The notes: generated from the letters alone by a model not told the origin. A stretch of 11,611 bases of DNA from an uncultured Sphingobacteriales bacterium (GCA_946887085.1 CAMPKG010000075.1:1-11611); one strand, 5' to 3'; positions 1 to 6,905 are shown, counted from the stretch's first letter. Program-made: numbers and translations.

Positions 1-570
1 GCCATATTCTGTGGTTCGAGTGAAGGTTATAGCGAATGTTATCGCGAAACAGCCTATGCCCTGGGTAACATTATTGCGGAACGCGGTATGCGGGTGGTGT
101 ATGGCGGTGCACGCATAGGCCTGATGGGCGCCGTTGCCGATGGCGCATTGGACAATGATGGCGAAGTGATCGGTGTGATACCACATTTTCTGCGTACTAA
201 AGAGGTAACACATGAAGGGTTGACGGAATTGTTGCTGACAGACACAATGCATGAGCGTAAAGTAAAAATGCACGAGCTCAGTGATGCAGTGATAACGCTG
301 CCCGGCGGCTGGGGAACTATGGAAGAAATGTTTGAGATGCTGACATGGGGACAGTTGGGCCTGCATCAGAAACCCATGGGAATGCTGAACGTAAACGGCT
401 TTTACGATAGCCTGCGCGGACTAGCCGACATGATGGTTGCCGAAGGTTTCCTGAAACAGGAGATAAGAGATATGCTGCTGTTCAGCGAATCGATAGACGA
501 GCTGCTGGAAATGATGGACAGCTACATAGCGCCGGATGTACCTAAATGGGTAACGAAAAAGACGACCTGA
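1..570 (+). CDS. LOG-family (TIGR00730-type) nucleotide phosphoribohydrolase, 5'-truncated
   Basis: The reading frame is open from base 1, so only about five to ten N-terminal residues lie outside the window; 189 residues are visible. It starts with the Rossmann-type strand AIFCGSS, followed by YGGARIGLMG (about residues 34-43 of the visible part), ERK at 86-88 and the family signature PGGWGTMEE at 101-109. The last two form the phosphate- and ribose-binding active site of LOG proteins. Characterised members cleave cytokinin riboside 5'-monophosphate or AMP to the free base and ribose 5-phosphate in the cytoplasm. The bacterial substrate is usually unknown and was formerly misannotated as lysine decarboxylase. 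The stop TGA overlaps the ATG of the next gene by one base, so it probably leads an operon or lies inside one. An Ala replaces the third Gly of the usual YGGG motif. The family call is firm; the substrate is not. Confidence 0.93.
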   Translation, partial: AIFCGSSEGYSECYRETAYALGNIIAERGMRVVYGGARIGLMGAVADGALDNDGEVIGVIPHFLRTKEVTHEGLTELLLTDTMHERKVKMHELSDAVITLPGGWGTMEEMFEMLTWGQLGLHQKPMGMLNVNGFYDSLRGLADMMVAEGFLKQEIRDMLLFSESIDELLEMMDSYIAPDVPKWVTKKTT

Positions 571-1187
571 TGAAAAAACTTTTATTAACGGTACTTCTGT
601 TTAGCGTTATGAAAAGCGCGCAGGCACAAAACTACATCTTCCTCCTGCACAATATGTGGCTTGAGCTGGAACCTAAAGACGTGCCACACCCTGAATACGG
701 CCTCTGTGAATATGATAAAATAATTGAGTCATTCCGCAAGAAAGGTTTCATAGTCATTAGCGAGATCAGGCCCAGGGGCACAAACGGCAATACGTACGCC
801 GGCAAAGTAGCAGGGCAAGTAGACAGCCTGATGTCTAAAGGTATAAAACCGAACAACATTACGGTAATAGGTACATCCAAAGGCGGATATATTACCCAAC
901 GCGTTTCCGCTCTTGTGAAAAATGACAAGGTCAATTACGTATTCATAGGCTGCTGCAGCGAAAAACCTGACGGACCCGTGACACCCTGGTACGGAAATAT
1001 TTTGTCAATTTATGAGAGAACGGATAAATGGGTCTCCTGCCAGAACGAAAAAAAGCTGGCTGGAAACAACATCACCCGTTTCAAAGAAATAGAACTCAAC
1101 ACTGAAAGGAAACATGGCTTCCTTTACAAAGCACTACCCGATTGGATAGAACCTGCTGCGAGGTGGGCCAACCAAAAATATGACTGA
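570..1187 (+). CDS. Secreted alpha/beta-hydrolase-fold protein
   Basis: This 205-residue protein has an N-terminal signal peptide: MKKLLLTVLLF core with a likely cut after AQA at residues 17-19. The mature part starts with a strand and the HN turn typical of an alpha/beta hydrolase (IFLLHNMW). It has a nucleophile elbow GTSKGG with Ser103, and late candidates for the acid and base, Asp152 and His182 (KHGFLY). Ser103, Asp152 and His182 are in the right order for a catalytic triad, but I infer that assignment. The start at 570 is preferred over the in-frame ATG at 546 because it gives an uninterrupted signal peptide and forms the TGATG overlap with the LOG gene. The product probably acts in the periplasm as an esterase or related hydrolase. 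The substrate is unknown, and I do not recognise a named subfamily. Confidence 0.82.
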   Translation: MKKLLLTVLLFSVMKSAQAQNYIFLLHNMWLELEPKDVPHPEYGLCEYDKIIESFRKKGFIVISEIRPRGTNGNTYAGKVAGQVDSLMSKGIKPNNITVIGTSKGGYITQRVSALVKNDKVNYVFIGCCSEKPDGPVTPWYGNILSIYERTDKWVSCQNEKKLAGNNITRFKEIELNTERKHGFLYKALPDWIEPAARWANQKYD

Positions 1188-2245
1188 TGAAACACGCATT
1201 GAAAACATCCGGGTTCTGCATCTACCTGTTGTGCTTGTTAATGAGCACAAATACTATCGCTCAAAATATCAGGCCCGCAATAGATGCTTTACTTGAGCCT
1301 GATGACCGCAAGCCTTTCAACGGGGTGATACTCGTTGCACAAGGCACCGATACTTTGTATACGGAAGCAAGAGGCTATTCGAACATAGCAAAACGCACGC
1401 CGCTGCAATTGAGCGACCAATTTATCATCGGATCTGTAAGCAAGCAGATCACAGCCACCATAGTATTGATGGCTTACGACCGCGGGGAACTGGACCTGCA
1501 TACGCCTATACATAAATACCTGCCACACCTGAAGCAGGCATGGGCAGATACAGTGACCGTGCACCATTTATTAACTCACACCAATGGTATCAAAGAGCAT
1601 GGCATCGATCAGCCCCTTGCGTTTGCTCCCGGCACCAAATGCCAGTATTCCAATACAGGGTACCAACTATTGGGTGAAATCGCTGCTGCTGTATCGGGGA
1701 AAACGTTTGCGGAACTTTCAACTGAGTTGTTCAGGCAATGCGGAATGACACGCACCTTCCATCCTGAGCTAAAAAAGCATAAGCATCTGGTTAAAAGCTA
1801 TCTTGAAAACTCCGGGGGCAGCATTGAGCTGGTATCCGGCAGCGAGAGCCTCCCGACATGGATCATTCCCGCGGGTGGTTTTATATCCACGGCCGGCGAC
1901 CTTGTGAAATGGAACAATGAACTGCACAATGGACGGATACTAAAGCCTGCCACCTATAAATTGATGACCACACGGCATGAAAATGCGGTGAGGATGCATC
2001 CCCTTTTTGGCCGGACAATGTATGGTTATGGATTGGCAGTTGGTGAATCTGAGCCCGTGAAGCTGGGTCATTCAGGACAACTCGTGGGCTTTTGTACCAT
2101 CAATTTCTATTATCCTGCTACGGGCACCAGCATCATCGTATTAGATAACGTACAGCTTATGCCCAACGACATTAAACAGTCCTTCGACTATCAAGTGAAG
2201 ATCATAGATGCGGTGGAGAAAAATGGTATTGTAAAAAAGAATTGA
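1187..2245 (+). CDS. Secreted serine hydrolase, beta-lactamase family (class C / PF00144 fold)
   Basis: This 352-residue protein starts with a signal peptide likely cleaved after TIAQ (about residue 26). The penicillin-binding fold motifs are all present: SxxK as S83-V-S-K86 in IGSVSKQ, YxN as Y154-S-N156 in QYSNTGY, and a late HxG as H295-S-G297, replacing the KTG of true beta-lactamases. The stretch AGGFISTAGDL (229-239) is also typical of PF00144 proteins. Such proteins act in the periplasm as esterases, D-aminopeptidases or peptidases. HxG in place of KTG is common among the non-beta-lactamase members, so antibiotic resistance should not be assumed. The ATG overlaps the TGA of the preceding gene by one base (TGATG), which suggests translational coupling. 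Its stop lies 2 bp before the GNAT start. Confidence 0.93.
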   Translation: MKHALKTSGFCIYLLCLLMSTNTIAQNIRPAIDALLEPDDRKPFNGVILVAQGTDTLYTEARGYSNIAKRTPLQLSDQFIIGSVSKQITATIVLMAYDRGELDLHTPIHKYLPHLKQAWADTVTVHHLLTHTNGIKEHGIDQPLAFAPGTKCQYSNTGYQLLGEIAAAVSGKTFAELSTELFRQCGMTRTFHPELKKHKHLVKSYLENSGGSIELVSGSESLPTWIIPAGGFISTAGDLVKWNNELHNGRILKPATYKLMTTRHENAVRMHPLFGRTMYGYGLAVGESEPVKLGHSGQLVGFCTINFYYPATGTSIIVLDNVQLMPNDIKQSFDYQVKIIDAVEKNGIVKKN

Positions 2246-2247
2246 TA

Positions 2248-3105
2248 ATGCCCGAAATAAAGTCATTGACCGGTGTCAGCTTTGCTGATATACACCAGGC
2301 ATTTGCTAACGCTTTTTCCGACTACGCGGAGCCATGGGATAAAACCGTGGATGAGATTCAGTATATGCTGGAGCGCCGTGGTTACAATGCAGACCTTTCG
2401 TTCGGCACATTTGAGAATGGCGGTATCGTTTCGTTTATGCTGAACGGCACATGTATGTGGAATGGAAAACTTACCGCTTACGACATGGGCACAGGCACTG
2501 TGCCTGAATTTCGCCGTCAGGGATTAGCCGAAAAGATATTCAATGTAGTTGCAAAGGAGCTGAAAACAGCCGGCATTGAGCAGTACCTGCTCGAAGTGAT
2601 ACGCGTGAACACAAAAGCCATCGATCTTTATAAAAAGCAGAGGTTTGAAACAATACGCGAGCTGGATTATTACATCACTACTACAGGCGAAATATCGATA
2701 CAGCCTGCCAATAACATGAACATCGAATTCAGAATTACAGATCACCCGGACTGGAACAGCTTCCAGGGTTTCTGGAGTTTTTCACCCTCGTGGCAGAATT
2801 CAATAGCTGCTGTCAATAGAAAATTGAAACATTTTCAAATTGTCGGTGCTTATACAAACGACGAACTCGCGGGGTATGGCATTATTGAAAAACATACAGG
2901 CGATATACCCCAGCTGGCGGTGGCAGAAAAATTCAGAAGGCAAGGTGTAGCAACTGCTTTATTCGCTGAGCTTCTGAAATATATTGACACAACCGTTGTC
3001 AGGGTTCTGAACGCAGATGCGTCTTATGCCCCGTTCAGGAATTTCATGAAAAACATCGGCGTACAACCGGGTTACGGCCAATATGAGATGTTGCTGGCCT
3101 TATGA
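2248..3105 (+). CDS. Tandem GNAT-family N-acetyltransferase (two GNAT domains)
   Basis: This 285-residue cytoplasmic protein carries two acetyl-CoA-binding GNAT modules. The first spans about 1-145, with the pyrophosphate-binding loop VPEFRRQGLA at 85-94, followed by the motif-B-like NTKAIDLYKKQRFE. The second spans about 158-285, with VAEKFRRQGVA at 225-235. The RRQG(L/V)A loops are nearly identical, and each follows a beta-strand ending in a (A/T)V pair, so both could bind acetyl-CoA. The second domain is shorter at its C-terminus and may have lost activity or serve acceptor binding. The ATG at 2248 is chosen over the TTG at 2242, which would lie across the stop codon of the beta-lactamase-type gene. 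The gene is the last of the packed plus-strand run. The acceptor (amine, amino acid, antibiotic or protein) cannot be read from the sequence. Confidence 0.88.
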   Translation: MPEIKSLTGVSFADIHQAFANAFSDYAEPWDKTVDEIQYMLERRGYNADLSFGTFENGGIVSFMLNGTCMWNGKLTAYDMGTGTVPEFRRQGLAEKIFNVVAKELKTAGIEQYLLEVIRVNTKAIDLYKKQRFETIRELDYYITTTGEISIQPANNMNIEFRITDHPDWNSFQGFWSFSPSWQNSIAAVNRKLKHFQIVGAYTNDELAGYGIIEKHTGDIPQLAVAEKFRRQGVATALFAELLKYIDTTVVRVLNADASYAPFRNFMKNIGVQPGYGQYEMLLAL

Positions 3106-3963
3106 TCACTTGCCTTTCCGGAAATCGCCGGCAGTAGCACCTGTATTTGCACGAAAGAAGCGATTGAAATATGACGGGTCCTCGAAACCGAGGAAGTAAG
3201 CAATCTCTTTTATATTGTGGTCTGTATTACTGAGCAAACGCTTTGCTTCCAGCAATACCCTGTTCTTGATGAAATCACCTGCACTCTCGCCATTATGTTC
3301 TTTACAAAGCGTGTTTAGCTTTTTCTCCGTCACGTTCAGCTTCGATGCATAATAGGCCGGCTGGCGTTGTTCACGATACTCGTTCTCCACCATCTCCCGA
3401 AAACTATTGAACACCGACCCAACTTTTGAAGATTGCCCCGGGTATCGCGCTTCAAAAAATTGCAGGCATTTCAACAATATTACTTTCAGGTAGGAGCGCA
3501 TGATCTCACTATACACCTCGGCATTAAGCCCGCTCTCCACTTGTACCTGGCTCAGCAGGTGGTTGAATTCATCAAACTCCTGCTGCGATGTGGGCAACGT
3601 CGGCTGCTGACTGTTATTTAAAAACGGGAAATTGTACAGCGAGTATTTCTCACCTACACCCTGCGAAACGAAATCGCGGGAAAACAATACGATAGAACCG
3701 TAAGAATCTGCAGACCGTTTCAATTGGTGTACTTGACCCGGCGAGATAAAATGGATACTGTGATCGTGTATAGCGTATGCCTTGAAATCGATATGATGCT
3801 CTCCGCCGCCCTTTGCAAAAAAGAATATCTCGTAATAGTTGTGGCGATGTGGCTCCGAAAAATCATAATTGGTAAGCCCACCCAGCGAAACATACTTCAA
3901 AGGGATACTGTCTTTAGTATCCTTTGCAAAATCGTGAATTGGTATGGTTTTGCTTGTGAGCAT
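3106..3963 (-). CDS. AraC-family transcriptional regulator
   Basis: This 285-residue protein has the usual AraC layout. An N-terminal cupin-like sensor barrel (about 30-100) contains the metal- or ligand-pocket pattern EPHRHNYYEIFFF at 38-50 and SPGQVHQL at 74-81. A linker follows (about 125-180), then a C-terminal double helix-turn-helix domain with helices near 201-222 (YYASKLNVTEKKLN) and 250-275 (IKEIAYFLGFEDPSYFNRFF). The second HTH closely matches the family consensus. It should bind DNA as a dimer and respond to a small molecule. It diverges from the SpmA/SpmB-type gene at 4103 across a 139-bp region with inverted repeats, and converges on the double-GNAT gene with stop codons touching. 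Likely targets are its own promoter or either neighbour; this is inferred from position only. Confidence 0.94.
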   Translation of the reverse strand: MLTSKTIPIHDFAKDTKDSIPLKYVSLGGLTNYDFSEPHRHNYYEIFFFAKGGGEHHIDFKAYAIHDHSIHFISPGQVHQLKRSADSYGSIVLFSRDFVSQGVGEKYSLYNFPFLNNSQQPTLPTSQQEFDEFNHLLSQVQVESGLNAEVYSEIMRSYLKVILLKCLQFFEARYPGQSSKVGSVFNSFREMVENEYREQRQPAYYASKLNVTEKKLNTLCKEHNGESAGDFIKNRVLLEAKRLLSNTDHNIKEIAYFLGFEDPSYFNRFFRANTGATAGDFRKGK

Positions 3964-3980
3964 TTCAAAGGGGGTGTGAT

Positions 3981-3988
3981 GAAATGTA
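3981..3988 (-). promoter_or_regulatory. Weak candidate -7 box for the AraC regulator
   Basis: Read on the minus strand the bases are TACATTTC, seven of eight to the Bacteroidota -7 box TAnnTTTG, 17 bases before the AraC start codon. No TTTG lies at the proper -33 distance; the nearest is 28 bp away. The box overlaps the left arm of the 10-bp inverted repeat, which would fit autoregulation if the arm is an operator. Confidence 0.3.
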
Positions 3989-4051
3989 AAATAAACATTC
4001 TGAGCCAGCTACAATACAAAGACCTGATTGCACGGCACACAATTTTACATT
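3983..4051. repeat. 10-bp inverted repeat in the divergent control region (possible operator pair)
   Basis: AATGTAAAAT at 3983-3992 is matched by its exact reverse complement ATTTTACATT at 4042-4051, with 49 bp between the arms (59 bp centre to centre). It lies between the AraC gene (minus) and the SpmA/SpmB-type gene (plus). Spaced, oriented half-sites are a usual arrangement for AraC-type operators. That this regulator binds them is inference. Confidence 0.5.
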
Positions 4052-4066
4052 CGCTCAACAATCAGG
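4023..4066. repeat. 8-bp inverted repeat / possible stem-loop upstream of the SpmA/SpmB-type gene
   Basis: CCTGATTG at 4023-4030 pairs with CAATCAGG at 4059-4066, leaving a 28-base loop. The right arm of the 10-bp repeat lies inside that loop, so the two repeats interlock. No T-tract follows, so it is not an intrinsic terminator. It could be an operator, or an RNA hairpin in the leader if transcription starts upstream of it. Confidence 0.4.
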
Positions 4067-4102
4067 GTATTTTAAGCTAATTTCAAACCATAATAGGATA
4101 CA

Positions 4103-5596
4103 ATGGCGTTAAGCAGGATATGGTCGGCCTTTATCATTATTGCGGTGGTAGTGGCCGGTTATAAAAGTTTCTTCGGTGGCGATAATAACATCTTCAGCCG
4201 CATGGTCATTGGTAAAGCCGACGACGCTTACGAGCCGGTATATTATCGCACTATCGGGTCGGCAACCAAGTCTGGATTTACTTCACAAGAAGGATTTACA
4301 GAATACATAGCCGGGTATGGCTATTTACCGGCAGATTCTGCGCATCCACCTACAGTCATTATTTCTAATACCATTGCTGCTGATTCTGTCCCGGTGCTAA
4401 AGGGCTTTTATCCCACAGCTGAAGTTTACACCTATAAAACTATACAGGCTAAGCTGGTAAAAAAAGCAGACGGCATCATCGAAACATGTAAGTCAGCAGT
4501 AAATATCTGCATCGGGCTTATCGGCGTCATGGCGCTGTTCATGGGTTTTCTCAGCATAGCCGAAAGAGCAGGCGGCGTGCGCTTGATGTCGAAAATGATC
4601 TGGCCTTTTTTTTCCAAGATATTTCCGGAAGTGCCCAAAGGCCATCCCGCTATGGGGCACATGATGATGAACTTTTCCGCAAACCTTTTGAATCTCGACA
4701 ATGCAGCCACGCCCTTCGGTATTAAAGCCATGGAGAGTTTGCAGGAACTGAACCCCGAAAAAGAACGTGCGTCGAACGCACAGCTTATGTTCCTATGCCT
4801 GCACGCTTCGGGTTTAACATTGATACCTGTCACGATCATCGCCGCACGTACTGCGGTAAGATCTGCTAGTCCTACAGATATTTTCATTCCCTGTATGATC
4901 GCCACTTTCGCAGCAACACTTACCGCAATGATCCTCGTGGCTATCCGTCAAAAGATCAATTTGTTTCAAACAGCGATTCTCGCATGGGTGGGTGGTATTT
5001 GCCTCGGCATTGGTTTACTGGTGGCTTATGTCAATTCGCTGAATGCTGCTGAAGTGCAATCGTTCTCCGCATTGTTGAGCAACAGCCTTATTGTTGTCAT
5101 CTTCCTGCTGATAATATTGGGAGCGCTATATAAAAAAGTGGATGTCTTCGATGCATTTGTTGATGGTGCGAAAGGAGGGTTCGAAACCGCCATCCGTATC
5201 ATTCCTTATCTCGTGGGCATGCTGGTGGCCATTAGTATGTTGCGCACCAGCGGCACTTTCGATGCAATGATCAACGGCATGAAACAGCTATTTGCGGCCA
5301 TGAGCCTGGATACACGTTTTGTTGACGGATTGCCGACGGCGCTCATCAAACCCCTGAGCGGCAGTGGCGCACGCGGCATGATGATCGACACGATGAAAAC
5401 CTTCGGGCCCGATTCATTTCCAGGACATCTAGCCAGCGTTTTGCAAGGCTCATCTGATACCACTTTCTACGTAGTGGCCGTGTACTTCGGAGCGGTGGCC
5501 ATTAAGAATACAAGATATGCTATTGGAACAATGCTCCTGGCGGATCTTGTCGGTATAATAACATCGATCGCACTCTGTTACATCTTCTTCGGATAA
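4103..5596 (+). CDS. Fused SpmA/SpmB-type nucleoside recognition (Gate) domain membrane protein
   Basis: This 497-residue integral membrane protein has an N-terminal membrane segment (about 6-22). A polar, probably extracytoplasmic stretch of about 100 residues follows (25-125). The SpmA-like half (about 125-310) contains FSANLLNLDNAATPFG at 191-206. The SpmB-like half (about 325-497) contains KPLSGSGARG at 416-425 and GSSDTTFYV at 449-457. In Bacillus the two halves are separate spore-maturation proteins linked to dipicolinate handling and core dehydration. This organism is not expected to sporulate, so here the protein is more likely a transporter or gate of unknown solute. The Bacillus pair together is about 120 residues shorter; the extra N-terminal module may be usual for Bacteroidota homologues. 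A weak AGGA lies at 4095-4098, four bases before the ATG. The gene runs into a hairpin terminator just after its stop. Confidence 0.88.
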   Translation: MALSRIWSAFIIIAVVVAGYKSFFGGDNNIFSRMVIGKADDAYEPVYYRTIGSATKSGFTSQEGFTEYIAGYGYLPADSAHPPTVIISNTIAADSVPVLKGFYPTAEVYTYKTIQAKLVKKADGIIETCKSAVNICIGLIGVMALFMGFLSIAERAGGVRLMSKMIWPFFSKIFPEVPKGHPAMGHMMMNFSANLLNLDNAATPFGIKAMESLQELNPEKERASNAQLMFLCLHASGLTLIPVTIIAARTAVRSASPTDIFIPCMIATFAATLTAMILVAIRQKINLFQTAILAWVGGICLGIGLLVAYVNSLNAAEVQSFSALLSNSLIVVIFLLIILGALYKKVDVFDAFVDGAKGGFETAIRIIPYLVGMLVAISMLRTSGTFDAMINGMKQLFAAMSLDTRFVDGLPTALIKPLSGSGARGMMIDTMKTFGPDSFPGHLASVLQGSSDTTFYVVAVYFGAVAIKNTRYAIGTMLLADLVGIITSIALCYIFFG

Positions 5597-5602
5597 AAAG
5601 AA

Positions 5603-5627
5603 AAGCCCCCGTATTTTGCAGGGGCTT
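5603..5627. terminator. Bidirectional intrinsic terminator between convergent genes
   Basis: AAGCCCC at 5603-5609 pairs with GGGGCTT at 5621-5627 around an 11-base loop. On the minus strand it is followed by TTTTCTTTTT (complement of 5593-5602), a strong T-tract suited to ending the lipoprotein transcript. On the plus strand it is followed by the weaker CTTCCTTTAT. It begins 6 bases after the SpmA/SpmB-type stop and ends 20 bases before the lipoprotein stop. Confidence 0.88.
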
Positions 5628-5647
5628 CTTCCTTTATAGTTAGTTTC

Positions 5648-6136
5648 TTATTGCGTCATCGCCGTATCCGCCGATGAAGGCGTAGTGTTCATACCATCAA
5701 CAGGAGCACCTGTAGTGTCTGTCATTACCGGCTCTTCCATTGGTTCTTCCATCCCTGCAGCTTCGTCTTGCTTAGAGTATTGCACCAGCCATTTACCGTT
5801 TTGTTTTACCAGGTCAATTTTCTGGTCGCCCGTGCTTTCAGAAGTTGTATAGATAACAGTGGCTTTATCGCCTTCTTCCTTTACATCTTTGATGTCAATC
5901 TTGATCTTTTTAGCATTCTCTTTAGCAGAATCGGGCATCATCGCAGAGAATGACTCCATCATTTCCAGCATCTTCTTTGTATCCTCGGTAGCTACTTCCT
6001 TAGCCTCCTTGTAATTCATGTGGTACAGATTAGTGAGAAACTTATCTGCGGCAGCTTTGGGGCTATTTGAGCTACATGAAGTAACAGCAACGGCTAAAAC
6101 AAAAACAGCAGCTAACGACAACAAGATTTTTTTCAT
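5648..6136 (-). CDS. Small lipoprotein with a DUF4878-like (NTF2-fold) domain
   Basis: This 162-residue protein has a lipoprotein signal peptide with lipobox VTSC, placing the lipidated Cys at 21. Residues about 24-122 have the layout of DUF4878/NTF2-like lipoproteins: SPKAAADKFLTNLYHMNYKEA, then a charged helical stretch, then strands ATVIYTTSE and the closing IDLVKQNGKWLVQYSK. The C-terminal 40 residues are acidic, rich in Met, Thr and Pro, and probably disordered. The ATG at 6136 is preferred over the in-frame TTG at 6154, which would place polar MEKRFN before the signal peptide. A near-consensus promoter lies 26-56 bases upstream of the ATG, inside the end of the preceding gene. It is probably anchored in the cell envelope; the molecular function is unknown. 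Confidence 0.85.
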   Translation of the reverse strand: MKKILLSLAAVFVLAVAVTSCSSNSPKAAADKFLTNLYHMNYKEAKEVATEDTKKMLEMMESFSAMMPDSAKENAKKIKIDIKDVKEEGDKATVIYTTSESTGDQKIDLVKQNGKWLVQYSKQDEAAGMEEPMEEPVMTDTTGAPVDGMNTTPSSADTAMTQ

Positions 6137-6161
6137 ATTAAAGCGTTTTTCCAATTTGGCT

Positions 6162-6192
6162 CAAAGGTATTATTTAAATCTAATTTGACAAA
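6162..6192 (-). promoter_or_regulatory. Bacteroidota-type promoter (-33 TTTG, 19-bp spacer, -7 TACCTTTG)
   Basis: On the minus strand TTTG (6192-6189) is followed by exactly 19 bases and then TACCTTTG (6169-6162). This matches the Bacteroidota consensus TTTG / TAnnTTTG at both boxes. Transcription would start near 6156-6154, leaving a leader of about 20 bases before the lipoprotein ATG at 6136. The -33 box lies in the last codons of the upstream YiiX-type gene. Confidence 0.75.
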
Positions 6193-6847
6193 CCATACGG
6201 GCGTGCGGGCTGAGGAAGATATCATCGATACCAATGAAAGTATAGCCCAGGAATGTTATAGGCTGCAAGTATTGGCTATCGCGCATAGCCTGATTTACAG
6301 ACTTGTACACCAACTCCGCGCAGTAAAATCTGTCGTCGGTTTTGATATCGAAGTCCATGTCAAATTTTTTCCGTTCCTTATAAAATCCTCGTACTACCCG
6401 CGAAAGCGTTGTGTCTCTTCCCGCCGGCATGTTCAGCCGCGCGATCCCAAAACCCAGGTTGTTGGCCGGCGAGAACCAGAAGCTGGCGGAATCGCGGCGA
6501 AGTGTTGCATCCGGGTTATCTTCTCCGCCTATGCTGTGATATACAAAAGGATATCCATTCTCCACCATCACTACACCGCAGTGCGAATAGGTTTTATTAC
6601 GTGTATTGAGCTGGCAGAGCATATAACTGGTGGCGTCATTGCCAGTGCGCACCACTACATCTCCTGATCGGAGTAGCGAAATTGCTGAATCAACCGACGC
6701 TTTGTTAAGCGGATTGTTGGCGCGTGTGGAAACCTCCAGCAGCAGGTCTCTGTTTACGGGAACTTTATTGGTTTCACAGGAGCATAAGGTCACGCACATC
6801 ATGAACAGAAAACACAGGCAAGGGTTGCACCTTAATAATTTCATCAT
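6170..6847 (-). CDS. YiiX/YebB-type permuted NlpC/P60 (papain-fold) cysteine hydrolase, lipoprotein
   Basis: This 225-residue protein starts with a signal peptide ending in lipobox LCSC (lipidated Cys24). The catalytic order is that of circularly permuted NlpC/P60 enzymes. The GD motif (LLRSGDVVVR, 59-67) comes first, then His89 in TYSHCGVV, and the Cys nucleophile last, Cys176 in FYCAELVYKS with Glu178 beside it. In ordinary NlpC/P60 proteins Cys precedes His. YiiX-type proteins are thought to act as amidases or peptidases on cell-wall peptides or as thioesterases on lipid-linked substrates; none of these can be picked here. It probably sits at the cell envelope. It is followed by the DUF4878-like lipoprotein on the same strand (33 bases to that ATG), but the latter has its own promoter. 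Two consecutive ATG codons start the gene; the first is used here. Confidence 0.87.
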   Translation of the reverse strand: MMKLLRCNPCLCFLFMMCVTLCSCETNKVPVNRDLLLEVSTRANNPLNKASVDSAISLLRSGDVVVRTGNDATSYMLCQLNTRNKTYSHCGVVMVENGYPFVYHSIGGEDNPDATLRRDSASFWFSPANNLGFGIARLNMPAGRDTTLSRVVRGFYKERKKFDMDFDIKTDDRFYCAELVYKSVNQAMRDSQYLQPITFLGYTFIGIDDIFLSPHARMVCQIRFK

Positions 6848-6875
6848 ATATCTATCGCCTATACAGCAACGGCAG

Positions 6876-6883
6876 CAAAATTA
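6876..6883 (-). promoter_or_regulatory. Candidate -7 box for the YiiX-type gene
   Basis: The minus strand reads TAATTTTG, an exact TAnnTTTG match, 28 bases before the start codon at 6847. No good TTTG is found at the -33 distance. It faces away from the -7 box of the UbiD gene, 22 bp apart. Confidence 0.45.
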
Positions 6884-6905
6884 GTTTATTTAGTTGCCAT
6901 GGCAG

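Noticed and set aside
1187..2245. Antibiotic-resistance beta-lactamase
   Set aside because: The fold and SxxK/YxN motifs are present, but the KTG motif is replaced by HSG, as in esterase and peptidase members. Nothing in the context shows resistance.
3724..4080. 118-codon plus-strand frame running from the AraC gene into the intergenic region
   Set aside because: Two thirds is antisense to the AraC gene, the rest covers the control region with inverted repeats, and no protein motif is visible.
4432..4905. 157-codon minus-strand frame
   Set aside because: It is antisense to the conserved SpmA-like half and has no recognisable features.
4103..5596. Evidence of sporulation
   Set aside because: The SpmA/SpmB domains also occur in non-sporulating bacteria, and no other sporulation gene is in the window.
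6185..6667. 160-codon plus-strand frame
   Set aside because: It is antisense to the YiiX-type lipoprotein gene, whose lipobox and ordered His/Cys motifs fix the real strand.
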